A DNA stretch of 33,382 nucleotides from positions 1-33,382 of the forward strand of contig JAQUSU010000019.1 of the NCBI GenBank assembly GCA_028710085.1. Direction: 5' to 3'. The DNA is from Anaerotignum sp. Its GTDB lineage: Bacteria; Bacillota; Clostridia; Lachnospirales; Anaerotignaceae. Positions 1-7,620 of the stretch are shown here, one piece after another. The notes beneath the pieces are model-generated. The model had not been told where the DNA came from and searched no databases. It worked only from the letters and a program-made list of their open reading frames with translations. The translations under genes and the position numbers were made by a program. How positions within the stretch are numbered: position 1 is the stretch's first letter; each line of letters begins with the position of its first letter.

Positions 1-2179
1 TCATGATAAACTGAGGTTCAAATTCCTCACCTTGGGAATTTAATACCTTTGCTTCAATTTTGTTTATACTTTCATCAAAGGGCATCTCTAAGCGCAAGCT
101 GCTTTTCTTGGCGCCGCTTTGGGCAGTCAATTTCATATCCTGTGCCATTTGTGCATTAATTGTCCAGCCCAAGGCGTTTCTTAATATCTTGCTTCCCTCT
201 GCTGCCGCCAGCCAATCCTTTGTCCAAGTGCCTCCTACGTCGGGCGTCCACGCCACCGTTTGGCCCAAGCCGTATTGCCAAGCTGCAAGAATGGGCTCTT
301 CTCTGTCACTGATCAAAACCATATCCCCACGGCTTTTTGCCGTTGTTCCCACATATCCGCCTAACAAAGGAACCGATGTAATATCCGATAAAATTGCAGA
401 TGCATCCTTTTGGTCGGGATAAAAATCGCGGTTATTCAGATATTCTTTTCCCGCCAATAAGGTTTCCTTGGCAAAAATGCTGGGTAAATCCGTAAATTCG
501 TCGGTAAAATAATATCGCCCGTTTCCCCCTTCCGCCAGTCTGCGCAAAAGGCTTGTATCTGCCCCACTGCCAACGGCAACTGATGACAGCGTAATCCCAT
601 TGTCTTGTATTTTGGTTAAAACTGAAGTATAGCCCTCCTGCTCAGCCTGCCCGTCCGTCAACAGAATAATATGCTTTTCCTTGGCATTTGTTTGGGATAA
701 TACGCTTACAGCTTCCGTTAAGCCTGGCAAAATACTGGTTCCACCGCCCACTTGAATTTCACCGATTTGCTGTTGTATCAAGGCTTTATTTCCCGTTACC
801 AAGGTCATAGGCACTGCCCATTCAAATTGGTCGTCAAAGGCAATAATCCCTACCTGATCCTTTTCCTTAAAGCCATCCAGACTGCGGATTGCCGCTTCCT
901 TTGCCATCTCCAGCTGGGTAACTCCGTACTCTCCCGAGGACATACTTCCCGAGCGGTCAATAATCATAATCATTGCTAAATCAGGCTCTTCGCCCTCTGT
1001 TTTCAACTCCATATCCACGGGAAGCATATCCTCAAGCAGAGTGTTAAAATATCCTCCCAAGGCATAGGCCTTATCGCCGCCGCTCACAATCAAGCCACCG
1101 CCCAAAATACGCACATATGCCTCTAAAACCTCTAAAAAGCCATCGGGTAAAGCTTCCACAGAAACATTCGCCATAACCACGCAGTCATAACCTTGCAGCC
1201 GCTCGGTGGACACAGGGGCAGCCCCCGCCGTCACCATATCTACTTGCAATTGGGCAGCTGAAATAATGCCGTTCCAGCCCTCACAGTCCTCCTTGTCTCC
1301 AATCAGTAAAACTCTGGGAATGTCATCAATATAGGTATAGGCATAAAATTTATTATTTTTGCCCTGGGTATCCTTCTCAGGCGTGATTTCCGCTCGATAC
1401 ACCACGCCTCCGCCGTCAGCAGTAATATCCGAAAAAACAATGCGACTTTCCCCCGCTGTAACGCTGATTTGTTCATTGGCAATCAAGGTATTCTCTTTAT
1501 ATAGCCGAATTTCCATGGGTGTATCCACATTGGAATCTATACGCACTGCAATATCATAAGCAGTATTCTTATTAATCAAGGTTGGTAATTCCAAATCTGT
1601 AATTTGGACTTCTTGCTCCGTTTTCTGCGCCAAAGGATAAGCATCTATCGTAATTCCCTGAGCAGCTAACGCCCTTGCCTCAAGCAATGCATCATTTGTG
1701 GTTTCCTCCCCGTCAGACACTAAAACAATACGTTTTGCCGCATCTGGGGGTAAAATTCCTCCTGCAAGCTTCAACGCCGAGGCTAAATCCGAAGCGCCTT
1801 CATCCACATAGGTTAAAAATCCCTCCGTAGGCAAAAGCCCCTCCACGGTAGGCATCATTTCCACCCCTGCATCCTTACCGAAGCATACCATGCCTACGCT
1901 ATCCTTATTTCCTCTGGCATCATTCGCCTCTTTCATAAATTGGGTAAAATCCAAGCCCTTCACACTGGCTGAACGGTCAATTGCAAATACCGTAGAAATT
2001 ATATCCGATTTTTTGGAAATTTGAGGAACCGCCATGGCCATTACAATGCAAACACACACAAGAATTCTTACACCCGAATGAAGTCTACGGCGAAAAGGGG
2101 ATGAAAAACGGCCTTTCCTTGCCGCATACCAAACAAACCCAATCAAAAGGGGTAAAAGCCATAGCCAATAAGGCTTCAT
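1..2179 (-). CDS. Double-VWA-domain membrane protein (partial; C-terminus beyond the left edge)
   Basis: At least 726 residues; the frame is still open at base 1. The N-terminus has two hydrophobic segments (about residues 4-18 and 37-51). They are followed by a VWA domain starting with the metal-site motif DRSAS (near residue 68). A middle region with a GATase-like look contains GGGLIVSGGDKAYALGGY. A second VWA domain carries the canonical DRSGSMSSG motif (near residue 405). Such proteins are membrane-anchored and are thought to scaffold protein-protein contacts through a bound divalent metal. The gene is the last visible one of the minus-strand operon and directly follows the BatA-like gene. 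The start is ambiguous: ATG at 2179 lies 4 bases past the upstream stop, while an in-frame GTG at 2194 would overlap the upstream gene and has a GGTGGGTGA sequence before it. The family call is secure; the function is unknown. Confidence 0.88.
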   Translation of the reverse strand, partial: MKPYWLWLLPLLIGFVWYAARKGRFSSPFRRRLHSGVRILVCVCIVMAMAVPQISKKSDIISTVFAIDRSASVKGLDFTQFMKEANDARGNKDSVGMVCFGKDAGVEMMPTVEGLLPTEGFLTYVDEGASDLASALKLAGGILPPDAAKRIVLVSDGEETTNDALLEARALAAQGITIDAYPLAQKTEQEVQITDLELPTLINKNTAYDIAVRIDSNVDTPMEIRLYKENTLIANEQISVTAGESRIVFSDITADGGGVVYRAEITPEKDTQGKNNKFYAYTYIDDIPRVLLIGDKEDCEGWNGIISAAQLQVDMVTAGAAPVSTERLQGYDCVVMANVSVEALPDGFLEVLEAYVRILGGGLIVSGGDKAYALGGYFNTLLEDMLPVDMELKTEGEEPDLAMIMIIDRSGSMSSGEYGVTQLEMAKEAAIRSLDGFKEKDQVGIIAFDDQFEWAVPMTLVTGNKALIQQQIGEIQVGGGTSILPGLTEAVSVLSQTNAKEKHIILLTDGQAEQEGYTSVLTKIQDNGITLSSVAVGSGADTSLLRRLAEGGNGRYYFTDEFTDLPSIFAKETLLAGKEYLNNRDFYPDQKDASAILSDITSVPLLGGYVGTTAKSRGDMVLISDREEPILAAWQYGLGQTVAWTPDVGGTWTKDWLAAAEGSKILRNALGWTINAQMAQDMKLTAQSGAKKSSLRLEMPFDESINKIEAKVLNSQGEEFEPQFIM

Positions 2180-2183
2180 AAAA

Positions 2184-3980
2184 TTAATGCTCACGGCAAT
2201 TCACCCACCATTCTATCATCAAAAGCATACACAACAGCAAAAGCAATAGATTTCTCAAGGGTTTTCCGGAACGAATGGTTTTTGTCTCAGCCCCCTCAAA
2301 ATCAGTCTTTTCGCCCTGCAAGGACAAATTAGACTCACCCTCAACCTTAGGATTCACGCCAAATATTTGGGTCGTTTGCGTACCGTTTTCTTCCTCCTCC
2401 ACAAGAGAATAAAACCCTGTTTTTTGTGTTTGTGTAAAGGGCAGGGACGGGAACGGTGGTGCAACAATCACCTGATTTTCTTTTGGTGTAATGACCCAAG
2501 CCTTTTGGGTTTCTGGCCGCAGGGAAAAAGAAATTGCGCCGCCTGCTTGCTGCTGCGTCAAGGCCGCTTCTCCACCTGGGAAATACCATTCTTGAAGGCG
2601 ATAGAGTAAAATAGGGAATCCGGCGTTCAAAGGCAAGTCCGAGTCATGCAGGTCAAAGCCAAACACCGCCATTTTCTTCCCCTGATACTCACCAAACACC
2701 GCCAAAACCTCCTCACCAGCACGAATCAAAGGCTTCCCCCAGCTTGACTGAATGGGGTTTGCCTTGGAAACCTCAAAGGAAATGGACGAAATATCGGAAA
2801 GACCCGTATTTTCCAGTGCACGCGCCGTTGCTGTAATCTCCTTCTGGTCACCCAATGCTACATAGGCATTTGCCGCTGGATGAAACAGCAGCACAAAGCC
2901 ATCCTGGGGCAATTTTTCAGGCAAGCAGCCATCATAAATATATAAGCCATAGCCGGATACCTCTGTTGCCTTTTCGGGTGTTGTTTTATATAATTCAACA
3001 TGATCAATCAGAGAAAAAACTTTCTCCAAAAACAAATTGTTTTCTGTAATTAAAAGTACCTTTTCGCTGCTTGACGAAGAAACGCCCTCATAGCGCATAT
3101 TATCCGCCAATAAAGCATCCTCTGGGAACAGCCGAACCATAATGGATTTTGTATCCTTTGGCACCCCGCGGAAGGTAACATCCACCGCTTCCCCTCTTTC
3201 GGGGGTATAGGTTTTTGTATCAAAAACTGTGCCGTCAGCGTAAAGGGTTACTGTTTTTTCCTCACCACCGCTGCCCCAGTTTTCCAAGCGTGTTAAAACG
3301 GAAAGGCCGTCCTCTTGCTGGGCATAAGAAAGCATGGACAGTGCGCTATTATTTCCGCCTTTATTATAGATCTGCTCTTGCACAGGCAAGTCGCCCAAAG
3401 CGCCATAATCGTCGGTAAAAACAACAATTTCACCGCCCAGAACATCACGCTCTGCCGATAAAAGCTCCTTTGCTTTATCCCATCCTACGCCGCCATCCGT
3501 CGCCTCTGCTTCTTGAATGCGGCGAAGAACCTCCTGTTTTTCTTGGGTACCGCTTAAAGCCAAAGCTGATTCTTCTTGCAAAAGCACCAGGGAAAAGGTG
3601 GACTGGGGTGCCGCTTCCTCAACCAAGCGAAGCATATCCTTTTTTGCCGCTAAAAATCGGCTTTCCGCCACATCTGTCGCCTGCATGCTCATGGAGCAAT
3701 CCAAGGCCAAGACATAATCGACCACTTGGCTTTTCCCCATGATATAAGGCCCACCCAAAGCAACTGCCAAAACAACCGCCGCCGCAATTTGCAGAAAAAG
3801 GAGGAGGTTTTTCCTCAGCTTTTGCCAAGGCTCCTGCGCTTTCGATTCAGGAATGGCTTTTTTCCAAAGGTAGAGGCTAGGAACCTTAGTTTCTTTATAT
3901 TTTTGTTTCAACAGATACATGAAAATAATGGCAGGTACCGCCAGCAAAGCAAGCAATCCCCACGGTGTGAAAAAACGCAT
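2184..3980 (-). CDS. BatA-like VWA-domain membrane protein
   Basis: 598 aa. It starts with a BatA-type N-terminal segment (MRFFTPWGLLALLAVPAI), a membrane helix, then a basic cytoplasmic loop and a second helix (about residues 58-80). A VWA domain follows with DCSMSM as the DxSxS metal motif, then a long extracytoplasmic region. A C-terminal hydrophobic helix (LRNLLLLLLCMLLMIEWW) ends the protein. ATG at 3980 is preceded by AAAGGAGGAGCCAC, a strong ribosome-binding site at good spacing. BatA-type proteins usually sit beside MoxR ATPase and DUF58 genes. Neither is visible here, so the partners may be the ABC transporter upstream or genes beyond the left edge. The domain call is firm; the biological role is inferred only. 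Confidence 0.9.
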   Translation of the reverse strand: MRFFTPWGLLALLAVPAIIFMYLLKQKYKETKVPSLYLWKKAIPESKAQEPWQKLRKNLLLFLQIAAAVVLAVALGGPYIMGKSQVVDYVLALDCSMSMQATDVAESRFLAAKKDMLRLVEEAAPQSTFSLVLLQEESALALSGTQEKQEVLRRIQEAEATDGGVGWDKAKELLSAERDVLGGEIVVFTDDYGALGDLPVQEQIYNKGGNNSALSMLSYAQQEDGLSVLTRLENWGSGGEEKTVTLYADGTVFDTKTYTPERGEAVDVTFRGVPKDTKSIMVRLFPEDALLADNMRYEGVSSSSSEKVLLITENNLFLEKVFSLIDHVELYKTTPEKATEVSGYGLYIYDGCLPEKLPQDGFVLLFHPAANAYVALGDQKEITATARALENTGLSDISSISFEVSKANPIQSSWGKPLIRAGEEVLAVFGEYQGKKMAVFGFDLHDSDLPLNAGFPILLYRLQEWYFPGGEAALTQQQAGGAISFSLRPETQKAWVITPKENQVIVAPPFPSLPFTQTQKTGFYSLVEEEENGTQTTQIFGVNPKVEGESNLSLQGEKTDFEGAETKTIRSGKPLRNLLLLLLCMLLMIEWWVNCREH

Positions 3981-4321
3981 GTGGCTCCTCCTTTCTGTGT
4001 AAAATGCAAGGTCAAGGTCAAAAGCTTAAGGTCAAGTTCTCGGGACGCTGTCCCGAACCTTGCAAGCCTTTAAAAAGGCTTGAGCGAAACTTTTATATGC
4101 AAAAACATCCGTTTTTGCTAGTAAAGGTAATAAAGATATAACCTTAAACATTTCATATTTTTCAAACTCTTCTCCAAAACCCCATGATCATGTGGTTTTG
4201 GAGACTGAAGTCAAAGTCAAAATCTTGAGGGCTTTGCCCTCAAGCACCTACAAGGGTTTCCAATAAAGTTTTTGGTCTTGCTTTTTTCAAAAAGCAAGTA
4301 GGTTTGGGCAACGCCCAAGGT
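3981..4321 (-). repeat. Hairpin-packed intra-operon spacer
   Basis: The 341-bp spacer between operon genes 4 and 5 holds no ORF but at least seven hairpins. Arm pairs are 4040-4046/4050-4056 (TCGGGAC), 4063-4071/4074-4082 (CAAGCCTTT), 4099-4106/4111-4118 (GCAAAAAC), 4172-4181/4194-4203 (CTCCAAAACC), 4224-4232/4236-4244 (CTTGAGGGC), 4277-4286/4289-4298 (CTTGCTTTTT) and 4304-4309/4313-4318 (TTGGGC). The left part (about 4000-4090) resembles the 4203-4325 repeat in layout but not in exact bases. No U-run directly follows any stem on the minus strand, so a classic terminator is not obvious. Structured RNA here could alter mRNA stability or processing between the two halves of the operon. Confidence 0.85.
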
Positions 4322-4325
4322 CTAT
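4203..4325. repeat. Dispersed multi-hairpin intergenic repeat, copy 1 (123 bp)
   Basis: It shares its start (GACTGAAGTCAAAGTCAAAA), a CTTGAGGGC hairpin, an identical 33-base block (4266-4298, containing the CTTGCTTTTT hairpin) and its end (CGCCCAAGGTCTAT) with the copy at 24845-25064. The right edge supplies the TAG stop codon (4322-4324) of the neighbouring coiled-coil protein gene. Confidence 0.85.
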
Positions 4326-5776
4326 TTCTCCAATGTCGAAAAATAATCGGAAACCAACTGGCGCATGCCATAGGGTGTATCTTGTTCCTCCAAGGCTTTC
4401 ATGGCATCGTTTTGATAGCTGTGAAATACCTGTTCATAGGGCAAGCGTTCTCCCTCATCGCCAATCATTTTTTGTTCTGTCAAGGAGGTATCGCCGCCCT
4501 CATTCTTTGTTCCGTTTACCTGTGTATCATAATCGGCTTTGTCCGCCGCGTTTCTTGTAAATATTTCTTCGCCGTCAATGTGTCCGCTTCCTCGGCCGTT
4601 GCCACTGCCACCTGCTCCGCCTGCACCCTGACCTGCGCCCTGTCCTTGTCCCTGACCTTCGCCTTGACCTTGTCCTTGTCCTTCGCCCTGGCCCGCTTGT
4701 GGCGTTTGGGCATTTGCATCTCCCAGCGCTTGATTGGCATTTTGCAACGCTTCTCTTAATTCTGCATTCTGGGCACTTTGTGCCACCATCTGCTCACTTA
4801 GCTGATCCAAAAGCTCCGCAGAAACCGTTCCATTTTCCATGGCCTCTGACAACTGCTCCAGCGCTTTTGCCAAATCCTCATTAGACATTTGGGCTGCCGC
4901 CGCTCCCATTTGCTTGCCCAGCGCCGCAAGCTGCTCCTTCGTAAGCTGTTGCAGCTGTTCTTGCAGCTTTGCCATGGCTTCCTCGATTGCTTTTGCATCG
5001 CCTTGTTCTGCCGCTACAGCCAAGGGCGCAGTAAGCTCCTGTTTTGCAAAATCCTCTGCCAGCTGCTTTAAATCCTTGGAAACGCTATCCTTTTCAAGCT
5101 TTTTTAACTCTTGCTGTTCTTTTTGAACTGCGGCTTCGCCATCCTCTTTACTGGCAACACGCTTTAATTCCTTGGAAAGCTTCTTCATTTCCTTTTGCAA
5201 AAGCTTCTTTTCCTCTGCGGATAACGATTCCTCTTTTTGCACGTCCTTTATCACCTTTTCTACCTGCTCCAGCTTTGCTTTGGCATAAAGCTCGGCTTTT
5301 TCTTCCCGTGGTGAAGGCAAAAAGCCTGTTGCCATGGTTAAAATGATAAGCAAAAGCATCCAAAGAAACAGCTTTTTCGGCAATCTAAGCTGATACGCCT
5401 TTGCAAAGTCCACTTTTCCTCCAACGGCAATTCCGTCTTCTATTGCCATTTTCTCCATTTTGGAAGGCTCTTGTTTTTGCAATAATTCCAAAGCAGTGAT
5501 CATGCGTTCCTGCCCGCCCAAGGCATCCGCCGCCGCCGCTGTTTCCTGCAATTTGGGTCGCTTTATTACGGTAAATCCCACCGCAAAAAGGAATGCAATT
5601 CCAAAAGCGCCAAGCACAAGCTTGACTGCATCCGGTATAAAAATAATTTTTGACAGCAAAACAACGGCAAGCCCAACTACACTTGCCGCCAGCCAAAACT
5701 TTACAAGGCTTTGTAAAAAACCTTCTAAAAAAAGCTTTCTTTTTAATGGAGCCAATAGGGTTTGAAACTTGCCCAT
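4322..5776 (-). CDS. Membrane-anchored coiled-coil protein (DUF4175-like)
   Basis: 484 aa. Two hydrophobic segments near the N-terminus (about 25-45 and 50-70) and a third near residue 135-152 (LFLWMLLLIILTMATGF) anchor it. A long Lys/Glu/Gln-rich coiled-coil region follows (about 165-345), then a low-complexity Gly/Gln stretch (about 365-400, GQGEGQGQGQG repeats), and a short acidic tail that may be the conserved binding end (DTPYGMRQLVSDYFSTLEK). The layout matches large membrane proteins annotated as DUF4175-like next to Bat/VWA genes. ATG at 5776 is preceded by GCGAGGATTAGGCT. It lies 21 bp after the ABC permease stop. The function is unknown; a scaffold in the same envelope complex is an inference. 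The stop codon lies inside a dispersed repeat, so the extreme C-terminus may differ from orthologues. Confidence 0.8.
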   Translation of the reverse strand: MGKFQTLLAPLKRKLFLEGFLQSLVKFWLAASVVGLAVVLLSKIIFIPDAVKLVLGAFGIAFLFAVGFTVIKRPKLQETAAAADALGGQERMITALELLQKQEPSKMEKMAIEDGIAVGGKVDFAKAYQLRLPKKLFLWMLLLIILTMATGFLPSPREEKAELYAKAKLEQVEKVIKDVQKEESLSAEEKKLLQKEMKKLSKELKRVASKEDGEAAVQKEQQELKKLEKDSVSKDLKQLAEDFAKQELTAPLAVAAEQGDAKAIEEAMAKLQEQLQQLTKEQLAALGKQMGAAAAQMSNEDLAKALEQLSEAMENGTVSAELLDQLSEQMVAQSAQNAELREALQNANQALGDANAQTPQAGQGEGQGQGQGEGQGQGQGAGQGAGGAGGSGNGRGSGHIDGEEIFTRNAADKADYDTQVNGTKNEGGDTSLTEQKMIGDEGERLPYEQVFHSYQNDAMKALEEQDTPYGMRQLVSDYFSTLEK

Positions 5777-5797
5777 AGCCTAATCCTCGCTTTTTCT

Positions 5798-6688
5798 TTA
5801 CTTTTTCGTCTTTGCTGTCTTGTTTTTTTGCTTATGCTCCCGCACAGGGTTGATTAAGCTTGCTGCCAACGCAATAAAAACAGAGCCAACCACAAGCTGA
5901 AATATCATATGCAGCACCCAAAGATTATTTGCTCCCCATTGAACAAAAGGATTTATTTTTATGTTTCTATCTTGAATAAATACATCATTCAAAATATTGG
6001 TGCCAATCTGATGATCCATTAAAGAGAAAAATCCAACCCCAGGGTTCGGAATTAATTTTATGAGTGTGGCAGTCGGTGAAAGCTGGTCGTATCCCCTTAC
6101 CGCCATGGGCAGCAATACCAAAAGCAGCGTGCCAAAGCACAAAATGCCTGTAAAAATATACACCAGCATAATGGATATTACAGTTTTTTTGTAAATACAC
6201 GAGAAAAATACGGAAACGCCGCCCAACATATAAGCCGTCGTCAAGGTAAAGCAAATAAGTGTCAATACCGAGCCAATGCCCACGCTGCCAAAATAGAACA
6301 CAATGGAGAAAACAGGCAATGTGCTTATAATCAGCAATAGGACGAATGCCATGGAGGATAAAAGCTTACCAATCACAATGGAAAAGGGTGAAAGCTTTGT
6401 TACCAACAGTAAATCCAAGGTTTGCCGTTCTCTTTCCCCACTGATACTGCCCGCAGTCAACGCCGGCACTGATAATACAATCAATGCCATTTGAATTGAT
6501 CCTAATACCACATATAAATATACAACACTTTGTGGATCAAACGTATATTGATAGGATTGATATACGCTGGTATAAAAGAAAACAATGGCACCTATCGTCA
6601 TCATAGCCAAATAAAATGTTAAAACCGCAAAGTTTTTCCACCCACGCAAGGAGGTAATTGCCTCTCTTCTTAAAACTGGATTCATCAT
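5798..6688 (-). CDS. ABC-2 type transporter permease
   Basis: 296 aa with about six hydrophobic segments. After a short cytoplasmic N-terminus (MMNPVLRREAITSLRGWK) there is a helix pair, then a loop with SGERERQTLDLLLVTKLSPF. That last motif is typical of ABC-2 permeases of the NatB/GldF kind, where it contacts the ATPase. The basic tail (REHKQKNKTAKTKK) is cytoplasmic. Its ATG overlaps the TGA stop of the ATPase gene, a sign of translational coupling, with GGAGG nine bases upstream. The substrate cannot be told from sequence. Given its neighbours, it may move an envelope component or power an envelope complex rather than import a nutrient. Confidence 0.92.
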   Translation of the reverse strand: MMNPVLRREAITSLRGWKNFAVLTFYLAMMTIGAIVFFYTSVYQSYQYTFDPQSVVYLYVVLGSIQMALIVLSVPALTAGSISGERERQTLDLLLVTKLSPFSIVIGKLLSSMAFVLLLIISTLPVFSIVFYFGSVGIGSVLTLICFTLTTAYMLGGVSVFFSCIYKKTVISIMLVYIFTGILCFGTLLLVLLPMAVRGYDQLSPTATLIKLIPNPGVGFFSLMDHQIGTNILNDVFIQDRNIKINPFVQWGANNLWVLHMIFQLVVGSVFIALAASLINPVREHKQKNKTAKTKK

Positions 6689-7620
6689 ACGTTCTCACCT
6701 CCCGTTACTTGCATAAACACTTCTTCCAAATTCCCTTCCTTTTCTTTATAGGAAAGAATCGGAATTTCCGCCAGCACCAATTGCTTTAAAACACTTGCCA
6801 GCTGTTCATTTGTGCCAGTAAAATCAAATTCCGCATCCTTTGCGTTCTCCACAATAGAACGGATAAAGGGTTGCTCCTTTAAAATTTGAAGCATTCTGTC
6901 CATCTCATTTAACGGCTGCACATGAATAATCCGCTTTTGGCTCAGCTTCTGCATGATTTCCTGCACAGAACCCTGTGCCGCTAATTTCCCTTGGTTGATA
7001 ATACAAATTTCCGTACACAATTCCGCAAGCTCAGGCAGAATATGTGAGCTTATGATAATGGTTTTCCCCATGCCCTGAAGCTGCTTTAAAACCTCTTTTA
7101 GCTCTACTCTGGCTCTTGGATCAAGACCCGAGGCAGGTTCGTCCAATATCAAAAGCTCGGGGTCATGGACAAGACTTCTTGCTAAACAAAGCCTTTGCTT
7201 CATCCCCCTGGATAAGGAATCCACATAGCTGTCCTTTTTATGTGCCAAATCAACGATTTCCAAAAGGTTATCAATAATCGGGCCTCTTTCTTTATAAGAA
7301 ATTCCATAGGCACCAGCATAAAAATCCATATATTCCGTTACCTTTAGGTTATCATACACACCAAAAAAGTCAGGCATATATCCAATTTTTTCCCGCAAGG
7401 CACGAGGATTTTTTGTAACCTCAACCTCATCAATCATAACGCTGCCGGAGGTGGCATTTAACAGCCCCGCCATAATACGCATGGTGGTCGTTTTCCCCGC
7501 TCCGTTGGGGCCGACGAACCCGCAAACCGCTCCTTTTTCAACGGATAGCGTCAGGCGGTCTACTGCAGTAAACTTCCCATAATTTTTTACCAAATCATTA
7601 ATTTTCAACAAACAGACCAC
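6685..7620 (-). CDS. ABC transporter ATP-binding protein
   Basis: 311 aa. Walker A GPNGAGKTT (residues 37-45), signature LSRGMKQRL (136-144), Walker B LLILDEP (156-162) with ASGLD D-loop, and a switch histidine in SSHILPE are all intact. The C-terminal 90 residues match the extra domain of CcmA/NatA/GldA-type ATPases that pair with ABC-2 permeases. It energises the permease encoded immediately downstream. The 5' end overlaps the upstream gene by 23 bp. The first codon is uncertain: GTG at 7620 (MVCLLKIND) or TTG at 7608, which would give the usual MLKINDLVKNYG start and has an AGGGGGTGG ribosome-binding site at better spacing. Confidence 0.95.
   Translation of the reverse strand: MVCLLKINDLVKNYGKFTAVDRLTLSVEKGAVCGFVGPNGAGKTTTMRIMAGLLNATSGSVMIDEVEVTKNPRALREKIGYMPDFFGVYDNLKVTEYMDFYAGAYGISYKERGPIIDNLLEIVDLAHKKDSYVDSLSRGMKQRLCLARSLVHDPELLILDEPASGLDPRARVELKEVLKQLQGMGKTIIISSHILPELAELCTEICIINQGKLAAQGSVQEIMQKLSQKRIIHVQPLNEMDRMLQILKEQPFIRSIVENAKDAEFDFTGTNEQLASVLKQLVLAEIPILSYKEKEGNLEEVFMQVTGGENV

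Noticed and set aside
5148-5363. Overlapping ORFs inside the coiled-coil protein gene
   Set aside because: These are shadow frames of a repetitive Lys/Glu/Gln-rich coding region, with no ribosome-binding sites.
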